From positions 62,001 to 126,000 of the forward strand of contig NZ_JAPDOE010000014.1 of assembly GCF_026013365.1 (NCBI RefSeq): 64,000 bases of DNA. Direction: 5' to 3'. Shown one piece after another: positions 26,110 to 36,248 of this stretch. This stretch comes from Paenibacillus sp. LS1 (lineage in GTDB: Bacteria; Bacillota; Bacilli; Paenibacillales; Paenibacillaceae). The number at the start of each line of letters is the position of its first letter. Positions within the stretch are counted from its first letter, which is position 1. Below the pieces are notes generated by a model, which saw only the letters and a program-made list of their open reading frames with translations, had not been told where the DNA came from and searched no databases. Both the position numbers and the translations under genes were made by a program.

Positions 26110-26835
26110 TTAGAGCGTAACCCAACCATATTTGATCGAATTGATAACAGCTTGTGTACGGTCGTCTACTTCCATCTTCTGCAGAATACTGCTGACATGG
26201 TTTTTTACCGTTTTTTCACTGATGAACAGGAATTCACCAATCATCTTATTGCTCTTACCTTCTGCCATCAAACGCAATACTTCAGCCTCACGACGTGTAA
26301 GCGGGTTATTGTCGCCAGCGACAAATTTAACGCCTGCTTCCTTCGAAGCTCCTTCACTCATTGCCCCTGTTTCATTAAGATACGTCATACGACGCAACTG
26401 CATGATCAGTTTGCCGGTTACTTTCGGATGAATGAACGCATGTCCTTCATGCACGGAACGAATCGCATTGATCAGAGACTCGGCCTCCATATCTTTCAGC
26501 AAGTATCCGTTAGCGCCTTTACGAAGCGTCTCAAATACATAACTTTCATCATCATGAATGGACAGGATAATCACTTTGACATCAGGGAACAGCTCACGCA
26601 ATTTCTCTGTTGCCTCAACCCCGTTTTCGATCGGCATGTTAATGTCCATCAACACGATATCAGGTTTATCCTGATTGCAGAATTCGAGCACTTGAATACC
26701 ATCGCCGCATTCGCCGATGACCTCAATGTCGTCCTCCATATTTAAAATGCGTTTCAGTCCCTCACGGAACAGCTGATGATCATCAGCCAATAGAACTTTA
26801 ATTGACGCTTTACCAGTATCACGGTTTTCCATCAT
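26110..26835 (-). CDS. degU: Response regulator DegU
   Basis: DegU controls exoenzymes, competence, motility and multicellular behaviour in Bacillus. The 241-residue protein has a receiver domain (IKVLLADDHQLFREGLKRIL; phospho-acceptor Asp in IVLMDINMPIENG; switch Lys in YLLKDMEAE) and a LuxR-type DNA-binding domain (LTRREAEVLRLMAEGKSNKM, then KNHVSSILQKMEV). It is 4 bp after degS, so co-transcribed. The start at 26835 follows AAAGGAG. Confidence 0.96.
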   Translation of the reverse strand: MMENRDTGKASIKVLLADDHQLFREGLKRILNMEDDIEVIGECGDGIQVLEFCNQDKPDIVLMDINMPIENGVEATEKLRELFPDVKVIILSIHDDESYVFETLRKGANGYLLKDMEAESLINAIRSVHEGHAFIHPKVTGKLIMQLRRMTYLNETGAMSEGASKEAGVKFVAGDNNPLTRREAEVLRLMAEGKSNKMIGEFLFISEKTVKNHVSSILQKMEVDDRTQAVINSIKYGWVTL

Positions 26836-26839
26836 CCTG

Positions 26840-28000
26840 CTACTCCTTTCCCTTATCCACGTTTGTCGGGATATGAATCACTATTTTGGTTCCTTGATTT
26901 TCTCCGGATTCAATCTCTATTCTTCCTTCTAACAGTTCAACCCGCTCTCTCATCCCAATCAGACCGAAGTGGCTATGATCCTTGCTTTTCTTCGCAAGAA
27001 GCTCCGGTTTGAACCCAAGCCCATTGTCCTGAACGACAATTTTGACGAGCTGAGCCTGGTATGTAATTTCCACTACAACATAAGTGGGATAAGCATGCTT
27101 TGCAGCATTCGACAGACCTTCCTGCACAAGGCGGTAAATCGCTGCCTCCATCGCAGAAGATAAACGGTGTTCTTTACCTCTTGTTTCAAAAAGCGACCGG
27201 ATTTTCGTTTTTACCTCAAAATCCTGCACGTACTTCCGAAGCGTTGGAATCAGTCCCAGATCATCCAGTGCCATAGGACGCAGATTGAAAATAACTTTTC
27301 TCATTTCTTCAAGACTGGAACGAACCTGGCCTTTCAAATCTACTATTTCGGCCTGGACCATCTTAAAATCCTGCTTAATGAGCATTCTTTCTACAATTTC
27401 CGTCCTAAGCACTAGATTGGCGAGCATCTGCGCAGGCCCGTCATGAATCTCACGAGCAATACGTTTCCGCTCTTCTTCCTGGGCCAAAATTATTTTCAAA
27501 CCAATCATTTGTCGATTTTTGGCAGATTCGATGATCCGGGTCACTTGACCCAGTTCACCTGACAGGTATTCGAGTACAACACCCATCTGCGAACCGATGG
27601 TCTCGGCACGCTCCACAGAAGCTTCCACATTTTTGGCACGCTTCTGCAGGTCATCCCGACGGGCCTTCAGATACATTTCCTTCTCACGATAAATCATCAG
27701 ATCCAGCTGCAGCTGTGTTGCTTTCTCATACGCCTGCTTGATATCATGCTCGGAATAACGGACAAAGTCACGGCTAACCTCGGTCAGCCGGATCCGGGAA
27801 CGGCGGTAGTTCAGCTCCAATTGATCTACTTTCTCGATCGTTTCCGCCGTCTCCTTCAGCACCGACTTTAACTCCTCGTTGAGTGTTTTCAGCTCATCGC
27901 GAGTCGCGTCCATGATCTCGAACATTTGATATTTGCTGTTTTCCATGACTTGTATGGCGTTTTTAATGACGCGGTCTATGGCATCGGCTTGTAAATCCAC
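26840..28000 (-). CDS. degS: Sensor histidine kinase DegS
   Basis: DegS is a soluble kinase that phosphorylates DegU. The 386-residue protein starts with a GTG at 28000 (MDLQADAIDRVIKNAIQVME). The first 170 or so residues form a long coiled-coil sensor domain. The HisKA_3 box reads EERKRIAREIHDGPAQMLAN, with the phospho-His in REIHDGP. The HATPase domain has LVQEGLSNAAKHAYPT and VQDNGLGF. There is no membrane segment, as expected for DegS. It overlaps functionally with degU, 4 bp downstream. Confidence 0.96.
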   Translation of the reverse strand: MDLQADAIDRVIKNAIQVMENSKYQMFEIMDATRDELKTLNEELKSVLKETAETIEKVDQLELNYRRSRIRLTEVSRDFVRYSEHDIKQAYEKATQLQLDLMIYREKEMYLKARRDDLQKRAKNVEASVERAETIGSQMGVVLEYLSGELGQVTRIIESAKNRQMIGLKIILAQEEERKRIAREIHDGPAQMLANLVLRTEIVERMLIKQDFKMVQAEIVDLKGQVRSSLEEMRKVIFNLRPMALDDLGLIPTLRKYVQDFEVKTKIRSLFETRGKEHRLSSAMEAAIYRLVQEGLSNAAKHAYPTYVVVEITYQAQLVKIVVQDNGLGFKPELLAKKSKDHSHFGLIGMRERVELLEGRIEIESGENQGTKIVIHIPTNVDKGKE

Positions 28001-28047
28001 GTTTGTTCGACTCCATTTCTATCGTTTCCGGTATATATCATACCATA

Positions 28048-30813
28048 TCACGATGAGATGGTAACGGTCTTCGTTTTCTGTTCCCATTTTACAGTCAGTC
28101 CAAGTTGCTCGGAAACGAGTCTAAGCGGGACTAAAGTCCTACCACCCGTTACGTATGGTGCAACTGTTGCGCTCTGTCTTTTACCATTCAGAATGAATTC
28201 TTTCTGTCCTACAACCAGATCAATCAGCTTGCCACCCCGTAATACCGTGATCCGCTGATTTTTGCTATCCCAACTCGCCTGACCACCAAAAGCATCCAAA
28301 ACATGCTTGATTGGCACATACGTCGTACCATTTTTCAGTACCGGTGCTGCATCAATGGCTTTTTTCGTTCCATTCACCGTCATCGACTTCTGTCCAAGTA
28401 CAAGCGAGGCTGTCCCCGTAGGCAATCCAACTTCACTGGACTTGGAAGGCATCGTGAATGCGATGTTGTCAAAAGCAACCGTACCTGATTTCGCACGCTC
28501 ATCCTGACCTTCTTCCACGTTCACCACATAGACCCGCTTCAGCTTCGCCGGATAGGCGATGTTCAGTCCGTTCAGGTCCACGCTTAGCTTCTTCCACCCG
28601 CTCCAGTCAATCGCCTTGGCGAGATCGGCATATACCGTTTTGCCATTGGCATCCGTGAATTCGGCACGCAGCCAGTTCAGGCTCTTATCTCCCATAACAT
28701 CCATGGACATTGATGTAGCTGCTGCAGATACCTCTCTACCAGTGGAACCATTCAGTTGTGCATAAGCGTACATTTTACCTGTTCCAGCTGTCATATCATA
28801 ACCGAGTTGCAGTACATTGGATCCGGCTTTCTCACCAGTTCCTGAAGTAACGTTTGCCGAACCAGTTACACCCGCTGCGTTCGTCGTGAAGTTGATCGGA
28901 TAATTCACATTTTCGAAGTTCTCCCAGATCGTTTCGCTGGCAGAAGCCGAGAGTACCACGACTGTGCTGTAACCATCGTAACGACCAATCGCATATCCCA
29001 CTTGTGCACCAGAATTAACGGAAGATACCGTTAGTTGGTCAGCAGTGACTTTACCTTTGAACCCGATAAATTCCCATGTCAGCGAGTCCGCCGGAACCGT
29101 AACGCTTTGTCCGCTCTTCGTTGTTGCCGTTACCGGAATGGACATCGTTGTGCCCGCCTTGAGCGAACCTAGACCCGATCCTGCAGTCAGGGAAGCCAAT
29201 TCACTTCCACCCAATACCGATACTTTAATGGAGGATGAAGCTCCATTGCTCGTTGCGGTCAAGGTTACTGTACCTGGCTTCACGCCTTTGATCGTGCCGT
29301 TGCTGACACTCACGATGCCGTTGTTGCTGGACTTCCAGGACATGCTGATATCGCCTGTTGCGATTGGGTTGTAGTAAGTGTCATATCCTTTGGCTGTGTA
29401 CTTGCCCTCTTGCCCCACCAGCAACGTTTGGCTGCCACTCACGGCAAAGCCCTTCAGTTTACCTGCAGGAGCCGTAGAGAACACACCCAGCGTGTTTACA
29501 ACCTGACGTTGCTCGGTGCCATACTCTGTGTTGAACGTCAGACCAGCGGTTTGTTCACCTAACGGACGTGTTACCATTGTTGTTGAGCCGCCTCCGTCCA
29601 GGTTCATGCCTTTCCAGACACCCACACTGGTCATAAAGGATTGCAGTTCCGTCAGCGACATCCCGCTGCTGTTACTGTTTTTCTCCGCTGCAATGATGTA
29701 GACATACCGCCCATCCTGGGAGTATCCTACTGCTGTTCTTGCACGAATACCACCAATGCCGGACGCAGCGATATCACGGGAAAAGGAAGCTGCCTTACCA
29801 CCATTCACAAGAATGGTGTGACCGCCAATCATCATCTCCAGATTACTTGGATCGACCGATTGCCCGGTTGTTTTGGCTTTCAGCTTGTAATCCGCATCCA
29901 AGGTTTGCCCAACGGATAGATGGCTCATGATCCATGTCGCCGCTGTTCCATGCGCACGCAAAATGTACCCATCCTGCGGCACCGTCATGTTTAACGCTTT
30001 TTTATCCGAGATTTGGGTAATGACTCCATTCTGCACGAGAACCTCTGTCGGCGTTGTGGAAGGGTCATTTGGACGTTTGGTGGACGTCCAGGCAGGTGTA
30101 TAAATATACATCGAGTTGGCATGACTATATTTCACCGCACCTGACTCTACCGTATAATCCTCTTTATTTATCCCACGCAAAGCAAAAGTTGAACCATCCT
30201 GCGCCTTCACTGTTCCGTCAAAAGAATACTCGTCGATCATCGGTTTGCCATCCTTGGTCACCGTGAGGGCATACATGCCTGAAAGTTCGGAAGGTGTGGA
30301 AACCAATACGCCATCGGAGACCTGTCCACCAATGGGCGCGAGTTCCCCGGATACATTGAAGTAATCACCGTTCACAGCGGCTACTGCACCATTTTCCTTA
30401 GCCATAGCACCTGTGCTCTGTTTGCTGTTCAGATTACCGCCCTTGCCTGTCATCACATCCAGCTTCACATACGGGTTCTGCAGATCCACCTGGATCACAT
30501 CCGCCAGTACGTTGACTTTGGAACCGGAGCGTGTTGTTGTATATCTGTATTTCATGAGCTTCGCACCCGAAGTCAGAATTTCTTCACTCAACTTGCTTGT
30601 ATTCGTAGATGCCGCTGCGGCCACCGATTGCCACGAAGTACCTGACCACATCTGTCCGCCTGTGCTCATCACCGGTGCAATCCAAATCACACCCGCCAGC
30701 GTTACAATCGCCCATTTCTTCACCTTACTGCCCTTAACGTCTTCCAGCTGTTTCCCATGTTTCCCCAGCATGTCTGAAACATCTCTCCCATCTTGTATAT
30801 CAATCTTAGACAT
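28048..30813 (-). CDS. Exported phosphodiester glycosidase-type protein with stalk domains
   Basis: The preferred ATG is 30813 (MSKIDIQDGRDVSDMLGK), about 921 residues; no good ribosome site is seen and the frame opens at 30828. A 35-residue cytosolic start precedes a membrane/signal segment (KWAIVTLAGVIWIAPVM). Next is an NAGPA-like domain (PF09992 type) with AAVNGDYFN, RTAVGYSQDGRYVYIIAAE and GVWKGMNLDGGGSTTMV, then a Big_2-like Ig module (TVTLTATSNGASSSIKVSV) and a beta-sandwich region. The C-terminus has two copper amine oxidase N-terminal-like stalk repeats (GTTYVPIKHVLDAFGGQ, GRTLVPLRLVSEQLGL). It may act on wall glycopolymers; the substrate is unknown. Confidence 0.85.
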   Translation of the reverse strand: MSKIDIQDGRDVSDMLGKHGKQLEDVKGSKVKKWAIVTLAGVIWIAPVMSTGGQMWSGTSWQSVAAAASTNTSKLSEEILTSGAKLMKYRYTTTRSGSKVNVLADVIQVDLQNPYVKLDVMTGKGGNLNSKQSTGAMAKENGAVAAVNGDYFNVSGELAPIGGQVSDGVLVSTPSELSGMYALTVTKDGKPMIDEYSFDGTVKAQDGSTFALRGINKEDYTVESGAVKYSHANSMYIYTPAWTSTKRPNDPSTTPTEVLVQNGVITQISDKKALNMTVPQDGYILRAHGTAATWIMSHLSVGQTLDADYKLKAKTTGQSVDPSNLEMMIGGHTILVNGGKAASFSRDIAASGIGGIRARTAVGYSQDGRYVYIIAAEKNSNSSGMSLTELQSFMTSVGVWKGMNLDGGGSTTMVTRPLGEQTAGLTFNTEYGTEQRQVVNTLGVFSTAPAGKLKGFAVSGSQTLLVGQEGKYTAKGYDTYYNPIATGDISMSWKSSNNGIVSVSNGTIKGVKPGTVTLTATSNGASSSIKVSVLGGSELASLTAGSGLGSLKAGTTMSIPVTATTKSGQSVTVPADSLTWEFIGFKGKVTADQLTVSSVNSGAQVGYAIGRYDGYSTVVVLSASASETIWENFENVNYPINFTTNAAGVTGSANVTSGTGEKAGSNVLQLGYDMTAGTGKMYAYAQLNGSTGREVSAAATSMSMDVMGDKSLNWLRAEFTDANGKTVYADLAKAIDWSGWKKLSVDLNGLNIAYPAKLKRVYVVNVEEGQDERAKSGTVAFDNIAFTMPSKSSEVGLPTGTASLVLGQKSMTVNGTKKAIDAAPVLKNGTTYVPIKHVLDAFGGQASWDSKNQRITVLRGGKLIDLVVGQKEFILNGKRQSATVAPYVTGGRTLVPLRLVSEQLGLTVKWEQKTKTVTISS

Positions 30814-30929
30814 CACGAACACTACCAAGTAGGCAGCAGATAGCGAGATCTCTAGTATACTCTTCTATTAATAGACTGCTTTTTGTGGAAAAAGTTACGC
30901 CCACAGCTAACTTTGAGGGTATTCTTGGC

Positions 30930-30970
30930 AAAAAGAAACCCATGTATGGAATCAGCTACTCATACATGGG
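30930..30970 (-). terminator. Terminator after the 408-residue stalk protein gene
   Basis: CCCATGTATG pairs perfectly with CATACATGGG, followed by TTTCTTTTT on the minus strand. Confidence 0.85.
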
Positions 30971-31002
30971 AATTTATCTGTATACTGATATTCGTTAGAT
31001 TT

Positions 31003-32229
31003 TCAATTAAACTCTGGGAAATGAATTTCGGGTAACATTCGATTGGGGTCCTCTTCGTTTACACTAATGTCATGATCATAACTATAATTCCAGTGCCCGT
31101 TGGCGTAATCAAGGTAGATCAGCGCCTCATATATAGAATGGTTCTGCTCTATGTTCTCTGAGATGTAGCTCCATTCCAAGGTTGCATGAACAACAGCTTG
31201 CTTCTCCCCAAGAAACACGACTCGTTCATTAGACATATGATACGTAGTGTCTCCATACTCAAAGGAAGCTCTTGTAATGTGCTCCCATGTTCTCCATTCA
31301 TCAACTGCATTTGCGTTCATTCGTTCAATATCAAATGGCGAAGTATATTTATACGTTAGATCAAAGTCTTTCTGATTAAACGCTCTATAATATTGCCTGA
31401 GGTCAGATAGGACATTTTGTTGCTTCTCATTAAAATTCTCTTTTATCGTATGTACAGATTTATCGATATCTTCTGGAAGCGTAGTATTACTGGAAAGATA
31501 TCGATCCTGAAGTATTTTCCACTGATTGTTCTCCTTTATAATTCGAAATACGACCTCATGTTGGTCATTTATTACCTGATTATTATGAATATAAGTAACG
31601 TACAATAATGCCTGGTTCGCAGATTCGTATGTAATGCTTGTTATATCAACATTGTAGATTCGATCAGGGATTTCTCTTTCTTGGGGTGCAATCCAACTCT
31701 CAGTCAGATAAAATCTCTGCATATGGTTAGAAGCTAGTAGTTTTACAGTAAAAGCTCTATCATACGCCCTCACCAGATCGAGAATCGCTTGTTCTTGACC
31801 ATAGCCGTACGCTACCATTCGCGCAGTGTTTGCTTTTCGATCATAAGCCACCGAATGTTTTGTATACCAAGCAGCAAATCGAATAGGAAGATAGAATTTC
31901 CCATCAATTAATATACCTGGTTTTTCCAGCTCGACATATCCTTCCTTATCATCAAAGTATCCTACATCAGGTACAAAATATGTTTCCGAATGATCCGTTC
32001 TAGCAAAAATTTCACGACTTTCTATTGAGTAATCTGCCCGGTACCCCATTAGTTGAATAAACTCTCGAAACGGAACATACACCGTTCCTGATTTTGTCAT
32101 CAGATTAATGTCTGTAGGCTTTTCATTAACGTACAGTTGTATGGGTTCTTTATTATTTTGAGCATAAACCAATGATGGTATGGATAATAACCCTACAGCA
32201 AGGAAGAACACTGGTATTTTTTTGAGCAA
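31003..32229 (-). CDS. Exported stalk-domain protein
   Basis: The 408-residue protein starts at a TTG (32229) after GAGGGTG. Its signal peptide is MLKKIPVFFLAVGLLSIPSL, cleaved near VYAQ. Residues about 25-140 form a copper amine oxidase N-terminal-like stalk domain (GTVYVPFREFIQLMGYRADY, KFYLPIRFAAWYTKHSVAYD). The rest contains two similar segments with pattern LVRAYDRAF / LRQYYRAFNQKDF, reminiscent of NTF2-like domains. No catalytic motif is seen. It is monocistronic, bounded by terminators, and lies between two wall-protein genes. Confidence 0.75.
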   Translation of the reverse strand: MLKKIPVFFLAVGLLSIPSLVYAQNNKEPIQLYVNEKPTDINLMTKSGTVYVPFREFIQLMGYRADYSIESREIFARTDHSETYFVPDVGYFDDKEGYVELEKPGILIDGKFYLPIRFAAWYTKHSVAYDRKANTARMVAYGYGQEQAILDLVRAYDRAFTVKLLASNHMQRFYLTESWIAPQEREIPDRIYNVDITSITYESANQALLYVTYIHNNQVINDQHEVVFRIIKENNQWKILQDRYLSSNTTLPEDIDKSVHTIKENFNEKQQNVLSDLRQYYRAFNQKDFDLTYKYTSPFDIERMNANAVDEWRTWEHITRASFEYGDTTYHMSNERVVFLGEKQAVVHATLEWSYISENIEQNHSIYEALIYLDYANGHWNYSYDHDISVNEEDPNRMLPEIHFPEFN

Positions 32230-32270
32230 ATCTACACCCTCTATCCATGAAATTCATGACTTATGATATA

Positions 32271-32319
32271 AAAAAGCGAAATCAATCAGTTGAACTTATT
32301 CCCCTGATCGATTTCGCTT
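32271..32319 (-). terminator. Terminator after the SbsA-type SLH gene
   Basis: AAGCGAAATCgATCAG pairs with CTGATtGATTTCGCTT, followed by T on the minus strand, just downstream of the SLH gene. Confidence 0.85.
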
Positions 32320-32345
32320 CACTAAGATAAAAGAGCTAATTACTA

Positions 32346-35300
32346 TTATAGATATTCCAACTTGTCCAAAACCCGTTTCAACATGACTGCTGCCTGAGCG
32401 CGAGTTGCGTTCCCCTGGGGTTCGAATGTTCTCGCTGTCATGCCTTGAATAATTCCCTCTTGCACTGCTTTGGCAACAGAATCCTTGGACTGAATTTTAT
32501 TGCTATCCTTGAACTTGGACAACGTCGAAGTAACGGAGGATTGAAGTGAGACTGCTTTACCACCGTAATTCATTGCCCGAACCATCATAATAGCCATTTG
32601 TTCCCGAGTGATTTCACTTTCCGGTTTGAATGTACCGTCCGTGTTGCCTGTAATAATCCCGGCTTCTGCCGCGGCACCAATGTAGGCACTGGTCAGATCA
32701 CCACCACGAATATCACGGAAACGTCGTGCAGCAGTCTGATCTCCTTTCAAACCAAGGCCTTTGGCTACCAATTCGGCAAACTCGGCACGCGTTATTTTCT
32801 GATTAGGTCCGTAATAGGAGCCGTTCGTGGCCCCAATGATCCATTTGGACGACAATTCTTTAATGACTGCACCTGCCCAATGGCTGGAGGTATCCTGATA
32901 GCTCACAGCATGAGTGACAGGCACTATAGTCTGGTTACCGTTCAGTTGTCCTTTAACGACCACACCTCCTGTTGCACTCGCAAACGTATGTGGCACATTC
33001 GCCAGAATCAGTGTAGTCGGATCAATATACGTAAACCCGGAAGTCGCTGTAGGTGTGTTTACAGGCAACTGCATCGCGAGCTGGCTCTTAATATTTTGTT
33101 CTACCCGTTGATTCGTATTTCCACTAAACGCAGATAGGTAGATGTCTGTAACATTACCGAGTTTCTGTGCTCCTGCAACGGCCAGCATTCCATCTATCGT
33201 ACCTGAACTGGAGACAGGAACCGTCTCCACCTGTACATAGAAGTAGGATGCATCCGTGTTGGTTGTGTTTCCCCCGACAGCTTGACTCATTGCGGATACA
33301 TTCAGATTGGAAAGTGGGACCATCCACAGACGATCACCATATTTGACACCAATTGAACCTGTACGGTTACTCGATGCAACCTGAGCCAATGTATTCAGCG
33401 GGAACCCTACATAAGCCGACGATTCGCTGGCAGGGACTTCAAATACAACAGGTTGTGTTGTTTTGCCAGTCGTTGTTGCGTACTGGAAGGCCTGCAAAAG
33501 CTTGGCCCCGTCTACATTGAACTGACGAGTAGAGCGATTGTTGCGTGACATCATGGAAGCTGTAGCTGCCGTATCCGTACTCATCACAAGCAGAGCTTGT
33601 CCATAACTTGAAGAGTCTTGTTCTGTAAGCCAAGAAGGACGGCTGTTCGTCTGGTTGCCTGTCGAGCTGCTACCATTTTGTTGCAGGGGAAGCGGCCCAA
33701 AAGCAGCAATGGTGTTATTCAACGCATCACGTAGTGGAACTGCTCCCGGAGTATAGCTAACCGTACCTGTCTGTCCTGCTGTTGCCGAATTCGAAAGATT
33801 AAGTGTCACGATTGAACCCGATATCGAAGCGTTCAGAACATTCGTTGTTGTTCCTCCAAGCTGCACACTAAACTGCGAAGCAGTTAGAGCCGTCTGAGCC
33901 TGAAGCGCATCTCGGAAGTTAATATATACTTTGTCCCCTTGAAGAGTAGCCGACAATATTTTTCCGTTACCAAAGGTATATTTTACTGGAGCCAGATTAA
34001 CGTATCCTGCAGGATTGTTGTTTAGATCGGTTAACCGCAGGGTACCCGGCACATAAGAAAAGGTTACGTTTTGAGTACTGGCAACTGTGTTGGCCAGCAT
34101 CAATGTAATCATATCATCCTCAATCTCGGAATCATTCACAAATACGGCTTTACCATCTACCAATACGGAATATTGGCTCTTGAGTGGTTTGTTCGTCCGG
34201 CTCAGCGGCTCATTATATCTGATCCACATCGTCGTACCACTCACTTCTGCACTCTTGAACTCGGGTGGTTTCGTATCAATACTGTTTCGTACATAGAACC
34301 CGTTGAATCCAGCTAGAGCTTGACCACGACTGTCTTTCACTGGCCATGTTCCTGGCGCATAAGATACTTGTACCACTTCACCATTCTGGATGGAACGACT
34401 GAGATTGAGCGTTACCAACGAACTGTTATTGGTGGACATACTGCTGATGCCCACCGCTGATCCGTCTGCTGTAACACTGAATTGTCTCACCGCATCACTG
34501 GAGTTGATATAGACGGTCTCAGGATAATACAGACTGATTGTATTGTAATAAGCTGTACCTTCACGTGGTTTCGACATAATGGAATCGAGACTGTTCTCTA
34601 CATCTCTCGCTCCGAATGCTGGAGCCGCGTTAAGAGACAAATCCTGAATTTTACGTGTTCCTGTTCCCGGTGCATAGGCAATGCGGACAACCTGTCCTAC
34701 AGCTACACCTGTATCCAGAACAACATACACACTGTCTCCAGAAACATAGGAAGAACTTACATTCCGGTTCTCTCCGTTAATCGTCACTGTGAAGCTGGAA
34801 GCAAACGGATCAAGGCTGGAGAGCAACTCATCATACGTTAATCGAATGATCGTATTGCTGTACATTTTGGCTGTTTTCAGTACAGGTGCTGTTGTATCTA
34901 CGGTCAACGTTCTAAAAGTCCACGATGTGGCTCCATTCAGACCAGTGAACAGATTTCCCGTCTGATCCCGGAACACATTCGCAGGAATATCAATCGTATA
35001 CGTTGTGTTGCTTGTCAGAGTCGTTTGCGGGATGATGCGCAACTGTCTCGGGTTGGACGTACTAATTAATGTCGTCGAAGCCACAATCCCGCCGTTTGCA
35101 TTCTTAACCGTAGCTGAACTTGCAAAATTCCGGTCCAGGTCTTTGTTGAATGTCAACGTAAACTCATTCGTGAGTGATACGCCTGTTGCTCCGTTTGCAG
35201 GAGACAGGGTGGATACGGTCAATGCAGTGGGATCGGATAACACATTGAACCCCCATGTCGTTCGCTGAATGGCCCCCGTATCATTGTTCAGGTCATCACG

Positions 35301-36056
35301 CAAAAACCCTTCCGGTACTGCTATGTAAATCGTGCTGTTATTCGCCCAATTGTTCACTGGATCAATCGTCACCGTTGTTCTCGCCGTGTTGAAACTAATT
35401 CGGGTTGAATTGGCATCGATTTCTTCCAATAATGTACTGCCACTATAGATCTGAAGCTTGCCTGCACCGACCTTCATTGCCCGATCATACGTAAGCTGGA
35501 TATTGGCTGAAGGAGATACATTGGATGCCGCATTAAGAGGTGCCTGCGCTGTTAATCGAGCTGTGCTAACTCCTGCTGTACGGAATGTCCACTCTTTGTT
35601 CAATCCTTCAATCGGTTGACCGTCCCCATATACGAAAGACTGGCTGCCGATCCTAACATAGAATGAACCTCCAGGCAGAGATGCAGGAAGCTTGATTTCC
35701 ACACGTTTCCCCAAAGCTGCATCAATAGCAGCATCATCTGCAACGACAGTCACAGCTGCATCCGTTACGGGAACTCTTGTTACAATGGAGTCATCCTGGA
35801 CTCGGTGTACAGAGATTTCCTCTGTAGAAGTGTCGATTTTCTTTACTGGCTTAATAAAATCAATCGTCAGCGGTGCTGATCCACTTGCCTGTTGTTCGTT
35901 CACAGCAGGTGACGTTGCGCTAATCCCTTTCCCCGTCAACTCATCAGCGGCATACGAGGACTCTACTCCTACCCATCCGGCGAGTATCCCTTGAGTGACT
36001 AACATCAAAATCATAAGACTAGCCAATCCCTTGCGGGCCATTTTTTTCACAAACAC
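32346..36056 (-). CDS. Cell-wall protein with SbsA-like Ig repeats and C-terminal SLH domains
   Basis: The protein has about 1236 residues and starts at a GTG (36056, or 36050; ATG at 36041 possible). The signal peptide spans ARKGLASLMILMLVTQGIL to SYA. Several Big_5/SbsA-type modules follow (STLSPANGATGVSLTNEFTL, SAANIQL-type calcium-like folds), then SwmB-like repeats with the phrase VSYAPGT or similar. The C-terminus has three SLH domains: TRAEFAELVAKGLGL, TREQMAIMMVRAMNY and TRAQAAVMLKRVLDKL. SLH domains bind pyruvylated wall polymer, and csaB is in this window. The role is probably structural or adhesive. Confidence 0.9.
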   Translation of the reverse strand: MFVKKMARKGLASLMILMLVTQGILAGWVGVESSYAADELTGKGISATSPAVNEQQASGSAPLTIDFIKPVKKIDTSTEEISVHRVQDDSIVTRVPVTDAAVTVVADDAAIDAALGKRVEIKLPASLPGGSFYVRIGSQSFVYGDGQPIEGLNKEWTFRTAGVSTARLTAQAPLNAASNVSPSANIQLTYDRAMKVGAGKLQIYSGSTLLEEIDANSTRISFNTARTTVTIDPVNNWANNSTIYIAVPEGFLRDDLNNDTGAIQRTTWGFNVLSDPTALTVSTLSPANGATGVSLTNEFTLTFNKDLDRNFASSATVKNANGGIVASTTLISTSNPRQLRIIPQTTLTSNTTYTIDIPANVFRDQTGNLFTGLNGATSWTFRTLTVDTTAPVLKTAKMYSNTIIRLTYDELLSSLDPFASSFTVTINGENRNVSSSYVSGDSVYVVLDTGVAVGQVVRIAYAPGTGTRKIQDLSLNAAPAFGARDVENSLDSIMSKPREGTAYYNTISLYYPETVYINSSDAVRQFSVTADGSAVGISSMSTNNSSLVTLNLSRSIQNGEVVQVSYAPGTWPVKDSRGQALAGFNGFYVRNSIDTKPPEFKSAEVSGTTMWIRYNEPLSRTNKPLKSQYSVLVDGKAVFVNDSEIEDDMITLMLANTVASTQNVTFSYVPGTLRLTDLNNNPAGYVNLAPVKYTFGNGKILSATLQGDKVYINFRDALQAQTALTASQFSVQLGGTTTNVLNASISGSIVTLNLSNSATAGQTGTVSYTPGAVPLRDALNNTIAAFGPLPLQQNGSSSTGNQTNSRPSWLTEQDSSSYGQALLVMSTDTAATASMMSRNNRSTRQFNVDGAKLLQAFQYATTTGKTTQPVVFEVPASESSAYVGFPLNTLAQVASSNRTGSIGVKYGDRLWMVPLSNLNVSAMSQAVGGNTTNTDASYFYVQVETVPVSSSGTIDGMLAVAGAQKLGNVTDIYLSAFSGNTNQRVEQNIKSQLAMQLPVNTPTATSGFTYIDPTTLILANVPHTFASATGGVVVKGQLNGNQTIVPVTHAVSYQDTSSHWAGAVIKELSSKWIIGATNGSYYGPNQKITRAEFAELVAKGLGLKGDQTAARRFRDIRGGDLTSAYIGAAAEAGIITGNTDGTFKPESEITREQMAIMMVRAMNYGGKAVSLQSSVTSTLSKFKDSNKIQSKDSVAKAVQEGIIQGMTARTFEPQGNATRAQAAVMLKRVLDKLEYL

Positions 36057-36183
36057 CCAACCTTCCCCCTTATCTCAATATCCTAATTGTCTGATATACA
36101 GACCTCTATATTTATGTCGGTCAAAGGGAGATTTTCAATTAACAAAATGGAAATGTATGGTTCTTAATTTTGTAAAAAGATGC

Positions 36184-36219
36184 AAAAAGCCCCTGATTCC
36201 ATAGCGGAATCAAGGGCTT
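36184..36219 (-). terminator. Terminator of metK
   Basis: AAGCCCTTGATTCC pairs with GGAATCAGGGGCTT (one wobble), followed by TTTTT on the minus strand. Confidence 0.88.
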
Positions 36220-36248
36220 CATTGGATGACCATATAGCGTTAACTAAC

